From assembly GCA_017469525.1 (NCBI GenBank), contig JAFUGG010000018.1:1-64000 (forward strand): a stretch of DNA of 64,000 bases, read 5' to 3'. The position numbers were made by a program, and so were the translations under genes. Shown here piece by piece: positions 48,846 through 58,512 of this stretch. The DNA is from Bacteroidaceae bacterium. GTDB taxonomy: Bacteria; Bacteroidota; Bacteroidia; Bacteroidales; Bacteroidaceae. The notes under the pieces were generated by a model. That model worked only from the letters and a program-made list of their open reading frames with translations. It ran no database searches and was not told where the DNA came from. The stretch's first letter is position 1, and each line of letters starts with the position of its first letter.

Positions 48846-50747
48846 ATGATGGACTCTTTAGAGACTAATGAGACTACTGCCCTTGAGCAGTCTTCTGAGA
48901 TTACGAATGAACAACAGGTAGAACCCGCAGTTGAAGTTGCTGAACAGGCCGAGCCCGCAGTGGAAGCAGCTGTTCCCGAGGCTGAGGAAACCAAGCCCGA
49001 GGTGGAGGTGAGTGAGGCTGAGCAGCACACCATCGAGCAGACCTTCAAGACGAAGGACGAGGTGGTTGCCCGCGTGAAGGAAATTGCTGAGAGTGGCGAA
49101 GCCGGAGACAGGGCTGAGCTCAATCTACTGAAGCAGCTCTTCTACAAGTTCCACAATGCCGAGGTGCAGGAGGCCTTCAAGGCTTTCGTCGAGGCTGGTG
49201 GCGAAGAGGATAAGTTTATGCCGGAGCTTGACCAGGCCGAGCCTGCATTCCGCGAAGCTATGCAGACCATCCGCGAACGCCGTGCTGCTATCCAGGAGAC
49301 GCTGGAGAAGCAGAAGCAAGATAACCTGAAACGCAAGCTCGAGATACTGGAGCGCATCCAGCAGCTGGCCTCTACGCCCGAGGAAGCCAACCAGAACTTC
49401 GATGAGTTCAAGGCTTTGCAGACGGAGTGGAAGGAGATAAAGGCTGTGCCAGCAGAGCGTGCTACGGAACTGTGGAAGAACTATCAGCTTTACATAGAGC
49501 AGTACTACGACCTGCTGAAGCTCGGTCATGAGCTGCGCGACTACGACTTCAAGAAGAACCTCGAGACCAAGATGCGTCTCATCCAGCAGGCTGAGGCCCT
49601 CGCCGAGAATCCCGATGTGCTGCAGGCTTTCAACCAGCTGCAGACACTCCATCAGGAGTGGAAGGAGACGGGTCCTGTAGCAAAGGAAATCCGAGAAGAC
49701 GTGTGGGCTAAGTTCAAGGAGGCCTCTACCATCATCAATAAAAAGCACCAGGCTTACTTCGATGCCATCAAGGCTCGCGAGGAGGAGAACCTTACGAAGA
49801 AGACTGCCCTGTGCGAGCAGCTCGAGGCTTTCGAGACTGATGGGCTGAAGACGTTTGCCGACTGGGACGGCATCACGCAGAAGATTAAGGAGTTGCAGGC
49901 TGAGTGGAAGACCATAGGTTTTGCCCCTCAGAAGATGAACACTGCCATCTTCGAGCGCTTCCGTCAGGGTTGCGACGCCTTCTTCGAGAAGAAGAACGCC
50001 TTCTTCAAGGACCTCAAGGAGGAGCTGAACACCAATCTGGCCAAGAAGAAGGAACTGGTGGAGAAGGCAGAGGCTCTGATGGAGAGCACCGACTGGCGCT
50101 CTACAGGCGACATCCTCATCAACCTGCAGAAGCAGTGGAAGGAGATTGGCACCGTTCCCCGCAAGTATAGCGAGGACCTCTGGAAGCGCTTCACGTCGGC
50201 TTGCGACCATTTCTTCGAGGCGCGTCAGGCAGCAACAGCCGACGTTCGCAACGAGGAGAAGGCCAACAAGGAACAGAAGCTCGGCATCATCGACCAGCTC
50301 AAGCAGCTCGCCGAGACTGAGGGCGAGAACGTGATAGCACAGGTCAAGGAGCTGCAACAGAAGTGGAGCGAGGTGGGACATGTGCCCTTCCGCGACAAGG
50401 AGAAGCTCTATAAGGAGTACCGCGAACTCTGCGACAAGATTTACGATGCCTACGGCGTGAGCCAGGCCAAGCGTCGCCTCGACGGCTTCCGCAAGAATCT
50501 GGCGGAAAAGATGGAGAACGCCGGCAGCTCGCTCGAAAACGAGCGTCAGAAGATGCAGCGTGCCTATGAGCGCATGACGGCTGAAATCAAGACCTACGAG
50601 AACAACATAGGCTTCCTCAACGCCGGCAGCAAGAAGGGCAACTCACTCGTAGAAGCCATGAACAAGAAGGTGGAGAAGCTCCGCAGCGAACTCAATCTCC
50701 TGGCTCAGAAAATCAAGGCCGTCGACGAACAGATGAGAGAGGAATAG
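48846..50747 (+). CDS. DUF349 protein with five repeats
   Basis: 633 aa, acidic, coiled. After a Glu-rich N-terminus, five DUF349 repeats about 77 residues apart are marked by EWKEI, EWKET, EWKTI, QWKEI and KWSEV (near residues 195, 270, 352, 429, 506), each followed by a phrase like VPRKYSEDLWKRF. No export signal or membrane span. DUF349 proteins are common in Bacteroidetes and unassigned; a role in RNA or stress processes is not shown. The C-terminus is Lys/Glu-rich. Confidence 0.88.
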   Translation: MMDSLETNETTALEQSSEITNEQQVEPAVEVAEQAEPAVEAAVPEAEETKPEVEVSEAEQHTIEQTFKTKDEVVARVKEIAESGEAGDRAELNLLKQLFYKFHNAEVQEAFKAFVEAGGEEDKFMPELDQAEPAFREAMQTIRERRAAIQETLEKQKQDNLKRKLEILERIQQLASTPEEANQNFDEFKALQTEWKEIKAVPAERATELWKNYQLYIEQYYDLLKLGHELRDYDFKKNLETKMRLIQQAEALAENPDVLQAFNQLQTLHQEWKETGPVAKEIREDVWAKFKEASTIINKKHQAYFDAIKAREEENLTKKTALCEQLEAFETDGLKTFADWDGITQKIKELQAEWKTIGFAPQKMNTAIFERFRQGCDAFFEKKNAFFKDLKEELNTNLAKKKELVEKAEALMESTDWRSTGDILINLQKQWKEIGTVPRKYSEDLWKRFTSACDHFFEARQAATADVRNEEKANKEQKLGIIDQLKQLAETEGENVIAQVKELQQKWSEVGHVPFRDKEKLYKEYRELCDKIYDAYGVSQAKRRLDGFRKNLAEKMENAGSSLENERQKMQRAYERMTAEIKTYENNIGFLNAGSKKGNSLVEAMNKKVEKLRSELNLLAQKIKAVDEQMREE

Positions 50748-50774
50748 AATGCCCCCTGGCAAGGGAGTTTCAAA

Positions 50775-50906
50775 GACCTATACCTCTTTGCTTAAAGACC
50801 TATACCTCTTTGCCCAAAGACCTATACCTCTTTGCCCAAAGACCTATACCTCTTTGCCCAAAGAATACTAATACCTTGACCGGTGCCCTATAGGGGAACA
50901 AGAAAC
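50775..50906. repeat. 22-bp periodic array (4 near-identical units plus 2 diverged)
   Basis: GACCTATACCTCTTTG starts at 50775, 50797, 50819 and 50841, exactly 22 bp apart. In the same phase, the next-but-one unit (50885) carries the palindrome GCCCTATAGGGG, the core of the array at 62277. The array thus links two arrays that otherwise look unrelated (25321 and 62277). Confidence 0.85.
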
Positions 50907-50921
50907 CACCTATACAGAAGA

Positions 50922-50975
50922 GAGCAAATTTCCTGCCCGAAGAATAGTCTTCAAAGCAGGAAGTTTGCTCTTTTT
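50922..50975 (+). terminator. Strong terminator after the DUF349 gene and array
   Basis: GAGCAAATTTCCTGC and GCAGGAAGTTTGCTC pair over 15 bp with a 19-nt loop (which itself contains GAAGA/TCTTC), then TTTTT. Confidence 0.85.
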
Positions 50976-51085
50976 GTGTTCTTAAATTCGTATTTCAGCA
51001 ACCAAAAACACTTATTCTATTGCGAAAAAAGGAACAATAGTGCAAAATAAGTAACCCGAATAGTGCATGTTCGCATAATTATGTG

Positions 51086-51093
51086 TATCTTTG
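51086..51093 (+). promoter_or_regulatory. -7 promoter box of the acyl-lipid operon
   Basis: TATCTTTG, 48 bp before ATG 51142. No TTTG at the standard distance. Confidence 0.6.
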
Positions 51094-51141
51094 CAGCCGA
51101 AAAGTGCGCACTATGCGCGCACGCATATAAAGAAAAGAAGC

Positions 51142-52278
51142 ATGAAGTGCACCGTCGAGACCGTCCGGACAAAACGTCAGATGACCGACTTTGTGAAGCT
51201 TCCCCGGAAGATTTACAAGGGCAGTCCGTACTATGTTCCCGACCTGGACAAGGACGTCAGAGGCTGGTTCGACCCCAAGCACAACCCAGGGCTGAAGCAC
51301 AGCGAGGTGGTTCCCTTCGTAGCCTACGACGAGAAGGGCGAACCCGTGGGGCGCATCGTCGGCATCATCAACCATAAGGCCAACCAGATATGGAAGGGCA
51401 GCTGCGTCCGCTTCGGCTGGATAGAGTTCGTGGACGATACCGACGTCTCGGCCGCCCTACTGAAGACCGTCGAGGACTGGGGCCGCCAGAAAGGCATGGA
51501 CTCCATACAGGGACCGCTCGGCATCTCCGACTTCGACAAGGAAGGCATGCTCGTGGAGGACTTCGACAAGGTGGGCTCCACCATCACCATATACAACCCG
51601 CCCTACTACCCCGAGCACATGGCACGGCACGGCTACGGCAAGGAAGTGGACTGGGTGCAGGTGAGGATAGCCATCCCCGAAGACGTGCCGGCACGCTTCG
51701 CACGCGTAAAAAAGCTCGTCACAGAGATGTACGGACTACAGGTCAAGAAGCTCACCCCGCACGAAGTATTCAAGGAGCACTACGGGCGCAAGATATTCCG
51801 GCTCCTCAACGAAGCCTACAGCCAGCTCTTCGGCTACGCACCCCACGACGAAGAGGAAGCCGACGCTTTCGTCTCGGAATACATCAAGATGCTCGACCTC
51901 AAGATGCTACCCATGATAGAGGATGGCGAAGGCAACCTCATCGCATGCAGCATCACCATGCCAAACATATCGAAGGCACTGCAAAAGACCGGCGGAAGCC
52001 TGTTCCCCCTCGGATGGTACCACCTGCTCAAAGCACTCAAGTGGCACCACGGGAATGAAGTGGAACTGCTCCTCATAGCAGTCCATCCCGAATGGCAAGC
52101 ACTGGGCATCAACGCCCTCATCTTTGCTGACCTCATCCCCATCTTCAATGAAAAGGGATTCCAGTACGCAGAGACAGGGCCCATGCTCGAAGACAACCTC
52201 AAGGTGCTCACGCAGTGGAAAGCACTTAACCCCACTACCTACAAGCGCCGCCGTTGCTTCAGCAAAGAAATACAATAA
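51142..52278 (+). CDS. GNAT-fold acyltransferase, YghO / bacterial ceramide synthase-like
   Basis: 378 aa from ATG 51142 (a longer frame starts at 51091 on the promoter). The N-terminus FVKLPRKIYKGSPYYVPDLD, the phrase DPKHNPGLKHSEVVPFVAYD and GEPVGRIVGIINHK match the YghO / BcerS-like group as I recall it. The C-terminal half has the GNAT acetyl-CoA-like strand LLIAVHPEWQALGINALI. Some members N-acylate sphingoid bases to form ceramide. That substrate here is inference. The next genes encode a ketosynthase and ACP, which would feed it acyl chains. Confidence 0.68.
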   Translation: MKCTVETVRTKRQMTDFVKLPRKIYKGSPYYVPDLDKDVRGWFDPKHNPGLKHSEVVPFVAYDEKGEPVGRIVGIINHKANQIWKGSCVRFGWIEFVDDTDVSAALLKTVEDWGRQKGMDSIQGPLGISDFDKEGMLVEDFDKVGSTITIYNPPYYPEHMARHGYGKEVDWVQVRIAIPEDVPARFARVKKLVTEMYGLQVKKLTPHEVFKEHYGRKIFRLLNEAYSQLFGYAPHDEEEADAFVSEYIKMLDLKMLPMIEDGEGNLIACSITMPNISKALQKTGGSLFPLGWYHLLKALKWHHGNEVELLLIAVHPEWQALGINALIFADLIPIFNEKGFQYAETGPMLEDNLKVLTQWKALNPTTYKRRRCFSKEIQ

Positions 52279-52308
52279 AGCAAAATCGAATAAAAAACAT
52301 AAAAAAGA

Positions 52309-53529
52309 ATGGCAAATAGAGTAGTAATAACAGGCATGGGCATATGGTCATGCATCGGAACAACCCTCGACGAAGTGCGCGACGCACTCTATCAGGGCAA
52401 GAGTGGCATCATCTTCAGCCAGGAACGTAAGGACGCCGGATTCCGTTCGGCACTCGTGGGCAACGTCCCCAAAGTAGACCTCAAGCCCTACGTCCCCCGC
52501 AATCTCCGCAACTTCATGCCCGAAGAGGCCATGTACGGATATATCGCAACCAAGCAGGCACTCGACAATGCCGGAATCGACGAAGACTACCTCAACACCC
52601 ACGAAGTAGGCATCATCTACGGCAACGACTCAGTGGCAGAAGCCACCATGCAGAGCCTCGACAAGTTCCGTCAGGCTGGCAGTACAGTGGCTTGCGGCAG
52701 TGGAGCCATCTTCCAAAGCATGAACTCCAACATCACCATGAACCTGGCTTGCCTCTTCAAACTGCGTGGCATCAACCTCACAGCATCGGCAGCCTGCGCA
52801 TCAGGCTCGCAAAGCATCGGCCTGGCAGCACTCCTCATCTCGCAAGGCTTGCAGGATTGCGTGGTCTGCGGCGGTGCAGAAGAGAACAACATGTACGGCA
52901 TCGCATCCTTCGACGGCATACAGGCCTTCTCCATCCGTGAGAATGAACCCGAGAAAGCAAGCCGTCCCTTCGATGCAAGCCGCGACGGACTCGTACCCAG
53001 CGGCGGTGGCGCAACAGTCGTTCTGGAAAGCTATGAGCATGCTGTAAAGCGTGGAGCCAACATCATCGCAGAGATAGTAAGCTGGGGCTTCTCAGGCAAC
53101 GGCGACCACATCTCTACGCCCAACGTGGCAGGACCGGCACGCTCACTCGAACTCTGCCTCCGCAACGGTGGCATCGACCCCAAGCAAGTGGGTTACATCA
53201 ATGCACACGCCACCAGCACCGTCATAGGTGACCGTCGCGAGGCTCAGGCTATCGCACAACTCTTCGGCGAGCGCACCGTTCCCGTTACCTCAACAAAGAG
53301 TCAGACAGGACACGAGATGTGGATGGCTGGAGCAAGCGAAATCATCTACTCGACCCTGATGATGAAGAATGGCTTCATCGCCGGCAACATCAACTTCGAG
53401 AAGCCCGACGAAGAGACAGCATGCATCAACGTCCTGCCCGAAACGAAGGAGACACACTTCGACATGTTCCTCTCCAACAGCTTCGGCTTCGGCGGCACCA
53501 ACTCCACCATCATCGTGAAGAATGTCTAA
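52309..53529 (+). CDS. Beta-ketoacyl-ACP synthase (FabB/FabF-type)
   Basis: 406 aa. The catalytic triad is present: Cys in SAACASGSQS (near residue 163), His in NAHATST (near 299) and His in KSQTGHEM (near 335). It condenses malonyl-ACP with an acyl chain. A dedicated ACP gene follows 50 bp later, so it probably belongs to a special lipid pathway rather than housekeeping fatty acid synthesis. It starts 30 bp after the acyltransferase gene. Confidence 0.9.
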   Translation: MANRVVITGMGIWSCIGTTLDEVRDALYQGKSGIIFSQERKDAGFRSALVGNVPKVDLKPYVPRNLRNFMPEEAMYGYIATKQALDNAGIDEDYLNTHEVGIIYGNDSVAEATMQSLDKFRQAGSTVACGSGAIFQSMNSNITMNLACLFKLRGINLTASAACASGSQSIGLAALLISQGLQDCVVCGGAEENNMYGIASFDGIQAFSIRENEPEKASRPFDASRDGLVPSGGGATVVLESYEHAVKRGANIIAEIVSWGFSGNGDHISTPNVAGPARSLELCLRNGGIDPKQVGYINAHATSTVIGDRREAQAIAQLFGERTVPVTSTKSQTGHEMWMAGASEIIYSTLMMKNGFIAGNINFEKPDEETACINVLPETKETHFDMFLSNSFGFGGTNSTIIVKNV

Positions 53530-53579
53530 GACATATTATCAATTAATGCATTAATCAATAATAACTAAATCAGAACAAA

Positions 53580-53822
53580 ATGACAAGAGAAGAAATCATC
53601 GCAGAGATCAATGCCGAACTGGCAGAAGAGTTTGAAATCGACGAGGCTACCATCACTCCCGATGCTCCCATCTATCAGACCCTTGAGCTCGATAGCCTGA
53701 GCCTCGTGGACCTCATCGGCATCGTACAGACCAAGTATGGCGTGCTCATCTCCAAGGCTGAGCTTCCCACCATCAAGACATTCGCTCAGCTCTACGACTA
53801 CATCGAGCAGCACCAGAAATAG
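53580..53822 (+). CDS. Acyl carrier protein
   Basis: 80 aa, acidic, four-helix type. The phosphopantetheine site is LELDSLSLVDL with Ser near residue 39. The sequence differs from housekeeping AcpP (DSL-D-x-VEL). It pairs with the ketosynthase just upstream. It carries acyl chains as thioesters in the cytoplasm. Confidence 0.92.
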   Translation: MTREEIIAEINAELAEEFEIDEATITPDAPIYQTLELDSLSLVDLIGIVQTKYGVLISKAELPTIKTFAQLYDYIEQHQK

Positions 53823-53880
53823 TTAAGAGTTCAAAGTCCATAGTTAATAGTTAGGCTATGCCCTAACACCCTACAGCTGT

Positions 53881-53915
53881 GGACTATGGACTATGGACTA
53901 TGGACTATGAACTAT
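53881..53915. repeat. Heptamer repeat before the FAD enzyme start
   Basis: GGACTAT four times, then GAACTAT, period 7. Every unit contains an ATG, in three alternating frames (53886, 53893, 53900, 53907). The last gives the preferred start. Confidence 0.85.
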
Positions 53916-55313
53916 AACGTCCTGATTATCGGCAGCGGACTGGGCGGACTGGAATGTGGCGCACTGCTCGCCAGAAGAGGGCTTAAGGTGCTCGTGCTCG
54001 AAGGTTCCAATCAACCAGGAGGCTGCATGCAAAGCTTCCGCAGAGGCGGAATGCATTACGATACAGGACTGCACTATGTGGGCGGTCTGGCTCCAGGGCA
54101 AACAATGCATCATGCATTCGAAGAGCTCGGACTGCTTGACTTGCCATGGCAAAGGATGGACGAAGACTTCGACCACGTCATCATCGGCGGTCGGCACTTC
54201 GCTTTCCATCAAGGCTACGAAGCATTCGTCGAAGGACTGGCAAAGGACTTCCCGCATCAGCGAGAAGCACTCCAAGCCTTTGTCCAACGTTTGCAGAACA
54301 TTACGGCAGACGATATGGATGTCTGTGCTTATGATTACCTTAGGCAGACATTCTCCGACGAACTGCTTCTGAATGTGGTAAGCGCTGCAGCAATGAAGAC
54401 AGAGCTTCGTCGCGAGTCGCTTCCCCTTTTCAACTTCGCCCATACATGCTCCAGCTATATCGAAAGCAGTTGGCGGCTGAAAGGAGATGGCAACCTGCTG
54501 GTGAACAAACTCATCAGCACTATTGAGGAAGCGGGCGGCAAGATAAGGACAAACAGCAAGGTGGTAAGCCTCGTTGAGGCGGATGGCTGCATAGCAAATG
54601 TCATCTGTGCCGACGGACAAACCTACGAAGCGGAGTACTTTATCTCCGACATACATCCTGCTGTCCTATGCCAGCTGTTGGAGGATTGTCCTTCAGTAAG
54701 GAAGGCCTTCCGCAGGCGGATGACATCGGGGGAGAATACTTGCGGCATGTTCACTGCACAGCTCAAACTGAAGCATGGTGCGTTAAGATACTTTGCCCAC
54801 AACGTCTTCGTCTATGACAAGCCTAATGTCTGGACGATGACAGAAGACAACGACCCCGTGAAGGGTGTCATGATAAGTGCAAGGGTTCCGGAGGATGATT
54901 CGGATGAGCTCCGACAGATAGACCTCCTCACGCCCATGCCTTGGCACGAATGCAAGCCTTGGACAGAGACCAGGGTAGGCCGCCGTGGCGCTGACTATAA
55001 GGCATTCTGCCAGAAGAAGACTGAGCAATGCATGGCACTGGCAGAGCAGTATATACCCAATCTTCACGAGATGGTGGAGCAATGCTATACCAGCACTCCG
55101 CTCACCTATCGCGACTATCTGGGGAGTCCCGAAGGCGGTGCTTTCGGGCTGCGCAAGGATTGCCGTGCTTCGATGCTCAGCTTCCATTCCGTTGGGACAC
55201 CGTTTCCCAATCTGCTGCTTACCGGGCAGAACATTATTTTGCCTGGTATCGAGGGCGTCACCATGACAGCCTTTGAGACGTGCAGCAGGATAACGCAAGA
55301 CAACGCGAGATAA
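53907..55313 (+). CDS. FAD-dependent phytoene desaturase/CrtISO-like oxidoreductase
   Basis: 468 aa from ATG 53907 (an in-frame ATG at 53886 adds MDYGLWT from the repeat). The dinucleotide motif is VLIIGSGLGGLECGALLARR, then VLEGSNQPGGCMQSF and GLHYVGGL; the C-terminal FAD motif is NLLLTGQNIILPGIEGVTM. This matches carotenoid isomerase / retinol saturase relatives. In bacteria without carotenoid genes nearby the substrate may be another long-chain unsaturated lipid. It follows the ACP, suggesting reduction or isomerisation of an acyl product. Confidence 0.82.
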   Translation: MNYNVLIIGSGLGGLECGALLARRGLKVLVLEGSNQPGGCMQSFRRGGMHYDTGLHYVGGLAPGQTMHHAFEELGLLDLPWQRMDEDFDHVIIGGRHFAFHQGYEAFVEGLAKDFPHQREALQAFVQRLQNITADDMDVCAYDYLRQTFSDELLLNVVSAAAMKTELRRESLPLFNFAHTCSSYIESSWRLKGDGNLLVNKLISTIEEAGGKIRTNSKVVSLVEADGCIANVICADGQTYEAEYFISDIHPAVLCQLLEDCPSVRKAFRRRMTSGENTCGMFTAQLKLKHGALRYFAHNVFVYDKPNVWTMTEDNDPVKGVMISARVPEDDSDELRQIDLLTPMPWHECKPWTETRVGRRGADYKAFCQKKTEQCMALAEQYIPNLHEMVEQCYTSTPLTYRDYLGSPEGGAFGLRKDCRASMLSFHSVGTPFPNLLLTGQNIILPGIEGVTMTAFETCSRITQDNAR

Positions 55314-55323
55314 TAAACAAGAT

Positions 55324-57864
55324 ATGACAAGAAAACTCTTTGCAACCCTTGTATTGCTTCTGACTTTCATAATGAATGTTGCGGGACAGAAGATTACTGG
55401 AGTCATCCTTGATGCCTCCACTGGTGACAGCCTTTCCCTGGCAGGAGTAAGTTACAAGGAGCGCAAGACTTCCACTATAGCCGACCTGGACGGCATCTTC
55501 TCCATCACACGTATCAATGGCGCGACACTCACTTTCTCCTGTATGGGTTATAAAGATGAGAAGGTCAATGTTACCAAGGCTACTCCAAGTCGTCTCACCA
55601 TCAAGTTAAAGCCTGACACGAAGAGCCTTCAGGAGATTGTCATCAAGGCGGAAAAGAAGCGTTATGTCCGCAAGGACAATCCTGCGGTGGAGCTTATGAA
55701 GCGGGTCATTGAGGCCAAGAAGGAGACGAGACTGGAGAACCATGACTACTACATGTACAACAAGTACCAGAAGTTGTCGATGGCCCTTAATGACTATAAG
55801 GTCAAGGAGGTGGACAGCACAGAAGTCAAGGCTGGCAAGGTCAAGTGGACGCAGCAGGCTGAGCTGAGCCCTTATAATAATAAGATGGTGGTGCCACTGT
55901 CTCTCGACGAGACGGTTACGAAGCATGTCTACCGCAAGGACCCGAGGTCGGAGAAGGACATCATCACCGGCGAGCAGAGTTCTGGCCTGAACCAGCTCGT
56001 GGCAACTGGCGATATGGTGAATACCACGCTGAAGGAGGTCTTTCAAGATGTGGACATCTACGACAACTATGTCAAGTTGCTCAAGTTCCCCTTCCTGAGC
56101 CCCATTGGTGCCGGGGCGACGTCGTTCTACAGATACTATATCGTGGATACCGTGCTTGTGGAGCGCGACTCGTGCTACCATCTTACCTTCACGCCAAACA
56201 ACCCCCAGGACATCGGATTCGATGGTGACATATATATATTGAAGGATTCTACGCTTCACGTCAAGAAGTGTCACCTCAGCATTCCGAAGAAGAGCGACGT
56301 CAACTTTGTCAGCTCCCTCCATATCGACCAGGTGTACAGCCAGCTGCCTAACGAAGAGTGGGCCTTGACCACCGACGACATGTGGGCCGAGATGACGTTG
56401 CTGGGCAAGAGCGTGCTGGTGGTTCGCAATACGCGCTTGAGCGACTATAGCTTCGAGCCTTTGCACAAGAACTTGTTCAAGGGTACGGCAAAGGTGAAGC
56501 GCATGGCTGACTCGAGGAACCAGGACGAGGATTTCTGGAATGAGTACAGGGCGGTGGAGCTTTCCGAGAAGGAGGGAGGCCTGAACAGCTTCATGGAGCT
56601 CATGGCGAAGTCAAAGGCGATGCGTATTCCTCTGTTCATCGTGAAGACGCTTTTCGAGAACTACATTGAGACATCCAAGGCTGGCAAGCCGAGCAAGTTC
56701 GACATCGGACCCGTCATCAGCACCTTCTCCAGCAACTTCTACGACGGCTTCCGTCTGCGTGGAGGCGGTCAGACAACGGCTGCCTTCAACAAGCACCTCT
56801 TCCTGGAGGGTCATTATACGCACGGTTTCAAGTCGGGGGGTAACTACTACGGAGGCATGATTACGTACTGCTTCAACAAGAAGAAGAACTCCTACTTCGA
56901 GTTTCCGCAGCGAATGGTTGTGTTCGAGAGCTCGCTCGACGTGACGTCCGTCTCTGATAGGTTCCTCAAGAACAGCAAGGACAATCTGTTCGTCAACTTC
57001 AAGACCGAGACGGTGAACATGCTTTACCTGAACAACAGGCAGCGCCTGGGCTTCGTATGGGAGACGGATTACGGCCTGAACTTCAATACGAACATCGTGG
57101 CGGAGAGCAACAAGCCTCGCGGCGACCTGCACTTCGTCCATGTAACCGACCGCAGGGAGGACTTCCGTATGCGCACCACGGAGTGGAACGCCGAGGTCCG
57201 TTTCTGCCCGGGACAGACGTACATCAATACCAAGCAGGACCGCTGGCCCATCGACAAGGACCGCCCCGAGTTCACGATTCGTCACGCCATCTGCTTCAAG
57301 GGCATCCTGGGAGGCCAGTATGCTTCGAACCAAACGGAGGTGGGCGTCTTCAAGCGTCAGTGGCTGGGCAGCTGGGGACGTATCGACCTTTATGCGTCCG
57401 GTGCGATACAGTGGAACAAGGTGCCCTTCCCGTTGCTCATTACTCCGCCCACGTGTATCTCCTACGTTGAGCAGGAGGGTACGCTGGGCATGATGCGCAA
57501 CATGGAGTTTTTCATGGACCGCCGAGTCTTCTGGTCCATTGCCTGGAACATGAACGGCAAGATTTTCAATCGCATTCCCCTGTTCAAGAAACTCAAGCTC
57601 AGGGAGTACTTCGCCTTCAGGGGCGTCTGGGGAAGCCTGACTGACAAGAACAACCCACTGAAGAACGGTGGCGACGACATGCTCTACGAGTTCCCCGAAG
57701 GCTCCTATGCCATCGACGGCTCAAAACCCTACATGGAGCTGGCTGTGGGCGTGCGCAACATCTTCAAACTCTTTGGCGTGGACTACGTGCGCCGCCTCAA
57801 CTATCTCGACAATCGTGGCGTGAAGAAGAACGGCGTGCGTTTCAACCTGACATTCTCCTTCTAA
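55324..57864 (+). CDS. DUF5686 outer-membrane protein with carboxypeptidase-like regulatory domain
   Basis: 846 aa. A signal peptide (MTRKLFATLVLLLTFIMNVAG) precedes a CarboxypepD_reg-like beta domain (ITGVILDASTGDSLSLAGVS ... LTFSCMGYKDEKV). Then follows the DUF5686 region and a beta-strand-rich half ending in the aromatic VRRLNYLDNRGVKKNG-V-RF-LTFSF, an outer-membrane barrel ending (last residue Phe). Substrate unknown. It may export or build a lipid or polymer; its place after the lipid genes (10 bp gap) suggests a link. Confidence 0.85.
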   Translation: MTRKLFATLVLLLTFIMNVAGQKITGVILDASTGDSLSLAGVSYKERKTSTIADLDGIFSITRINGATLTFSCMGYKDEKVNVTKATPSRLTIKLKPDTKSLQEIVIKAEKKRYVRKDNPAVELMKRVIEAKKETRLENHDYYMYNKYQKLSMALNDYKVKEVDSTEVKAGKVKWTQQAELSPYNNKMVVPLSLDETVTKHVYRKDPRSEKDIITGEQSSGLNQLVATGDMVNTTLKEVFQDVDIYDNYVKLLKFPFLSPIGAGATSFYRYYIVDTVLVERDSCYHLTFTPNNPQDIGFDGDIYILKDSTLHVKKCHLSIPKKSDVNFVSSLHIDQVYSQLPNEEWALTTDDMWAEMTLLGKSVLVVRNTRLSDYSFEPLHKNLFKGTAKVKRMADSRNQDEDFWNEYRAVELSEKEGGLNSFMELMAKSKAMRIPLFIVKTLFENYIETSKAGKPSKFDIGPVISTFSSNFYDGFRLRGGGQTTAAFNKHLFLEGHYTHGFKSGGNYYGGMITYCFNKKKNSYFEFPQRMVVFESSLDVTSVSDRFLKNSKDNLFVNFKTETVNMLYLNNRQRLGFVWETDYGLNFNTNIVAESNKPRGDLHFVHVTDRREDFRMRTTEWNAEVRFCPGQTYINTKQDRWPIDKDRPEFTIRHAICFKGILGGQYASNQTEVGVFKRQWLGSWGRIDLYASGAIQWNKVPFPLLITPPTCISYVEQEGTLGMMRNMEFFMDRRVFWSIAWNMNGKIFNRIPLFKKLKLREYFAFRGVWGSLTDKNNPLKNGGDDMLYEFPEGSYAIDGSKPYMELAVGVRNIFKLFGVDYVRRLNYLDNRGVKKNGVRFNLTFSF

Positions 57865-57882
57865 CAAGACACACTCCCCCCT

Positions 57883-58371
57883 ATGAAGCACTTTCTCATC
57901 AGCTTTCTCCTGTGCACCCTCTCCTGCCTCACCCTGCAGGCCATTGTCATTCCCAAGGAGCACATCTTCCGCTTCGAACGCAGCACGAACTCCAATTATG
58001 TCTGCTACGACATCAACCTCCAGGGCGGTAAGCTCTGCCAGAAGGCACCCCTCAAAGGCTATTGGGTGCTCGACGACGAGACGAGGCTGGGCGAACTCTC
58101 CTTCTTGGAGCGCAAGATAGCATTCGGCATCAAGGTGGTCAGCACCAGCGAGAACGAGGCACGCGTACATATGACGGCCTACAAGGCCCTCGTCATCCGC
58201 ATCTGCAAGCACAAGGGCAAGTGGGTCGGCATCGTCAAGGTGAACGGCCACGAGATGATTCTCAAGAAGATGTTCGCACAGATGAAACCGGCCCTCCGGT
58301 GCGAGTATGTGGACATCTACGGCACGGACATCAACACGGGAGAAGCCCGTCGGGAGCGCATCACACAGTAG
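57883..58371 (+). CDS. Exported DUF4833-like protein
   Basis: 162 aa. A signal peptide (MKHFLISFLLCTLSCLTLQA) then FRFERSTNSNYVCYDINLQG, PLKGYWVLDDE and RKIAFGIKVVST, which fit the DUF4833 pattern as I recall it. Single small beta-rich domain, role unknown. It starts 18 bp after the DUF5686 gene and is followed by a terminator, so it closes the operon. Confidence 0.65.
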   Translation: MKHFLISFLLCTLSCLTLQAIVIPKEHIFRFERSTNSNYVCYDINLQGGKLCQKAPLKGYWVLDDETRLGELSFLERKIAFGIKVVSTSENEARVHMTAYKALVIRICKHKGKWVGIVKVNGHEMILKKMFAQMKPALRCEYVDIYGTDINTGEARRERITQ

Positions 58372-58406
58372 CCCCCGTGCCACCGGCTCTATGCAAGGAA
58401 CCCCTC

Positions 58407-58442
58407 AAGGCGGGGAAGCGACCAGCTTCCCTGCCTTTTTTT
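58407..58442 (+). terminator. Terminator of the lipid operon
   Basis: AAGGCGGGGAAGC and GCTTCCCTGCCTT pair with a 5-nt loop, then TTTTT. Confidence 0.85.
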
Positions 58443-58512
58443 GTGCCTTCCGGCAGAAAATGTTGCAAGAAATAACGTAGGGGAATGGTTGAAGAGTTAT
58501 GATTCTTTGATT

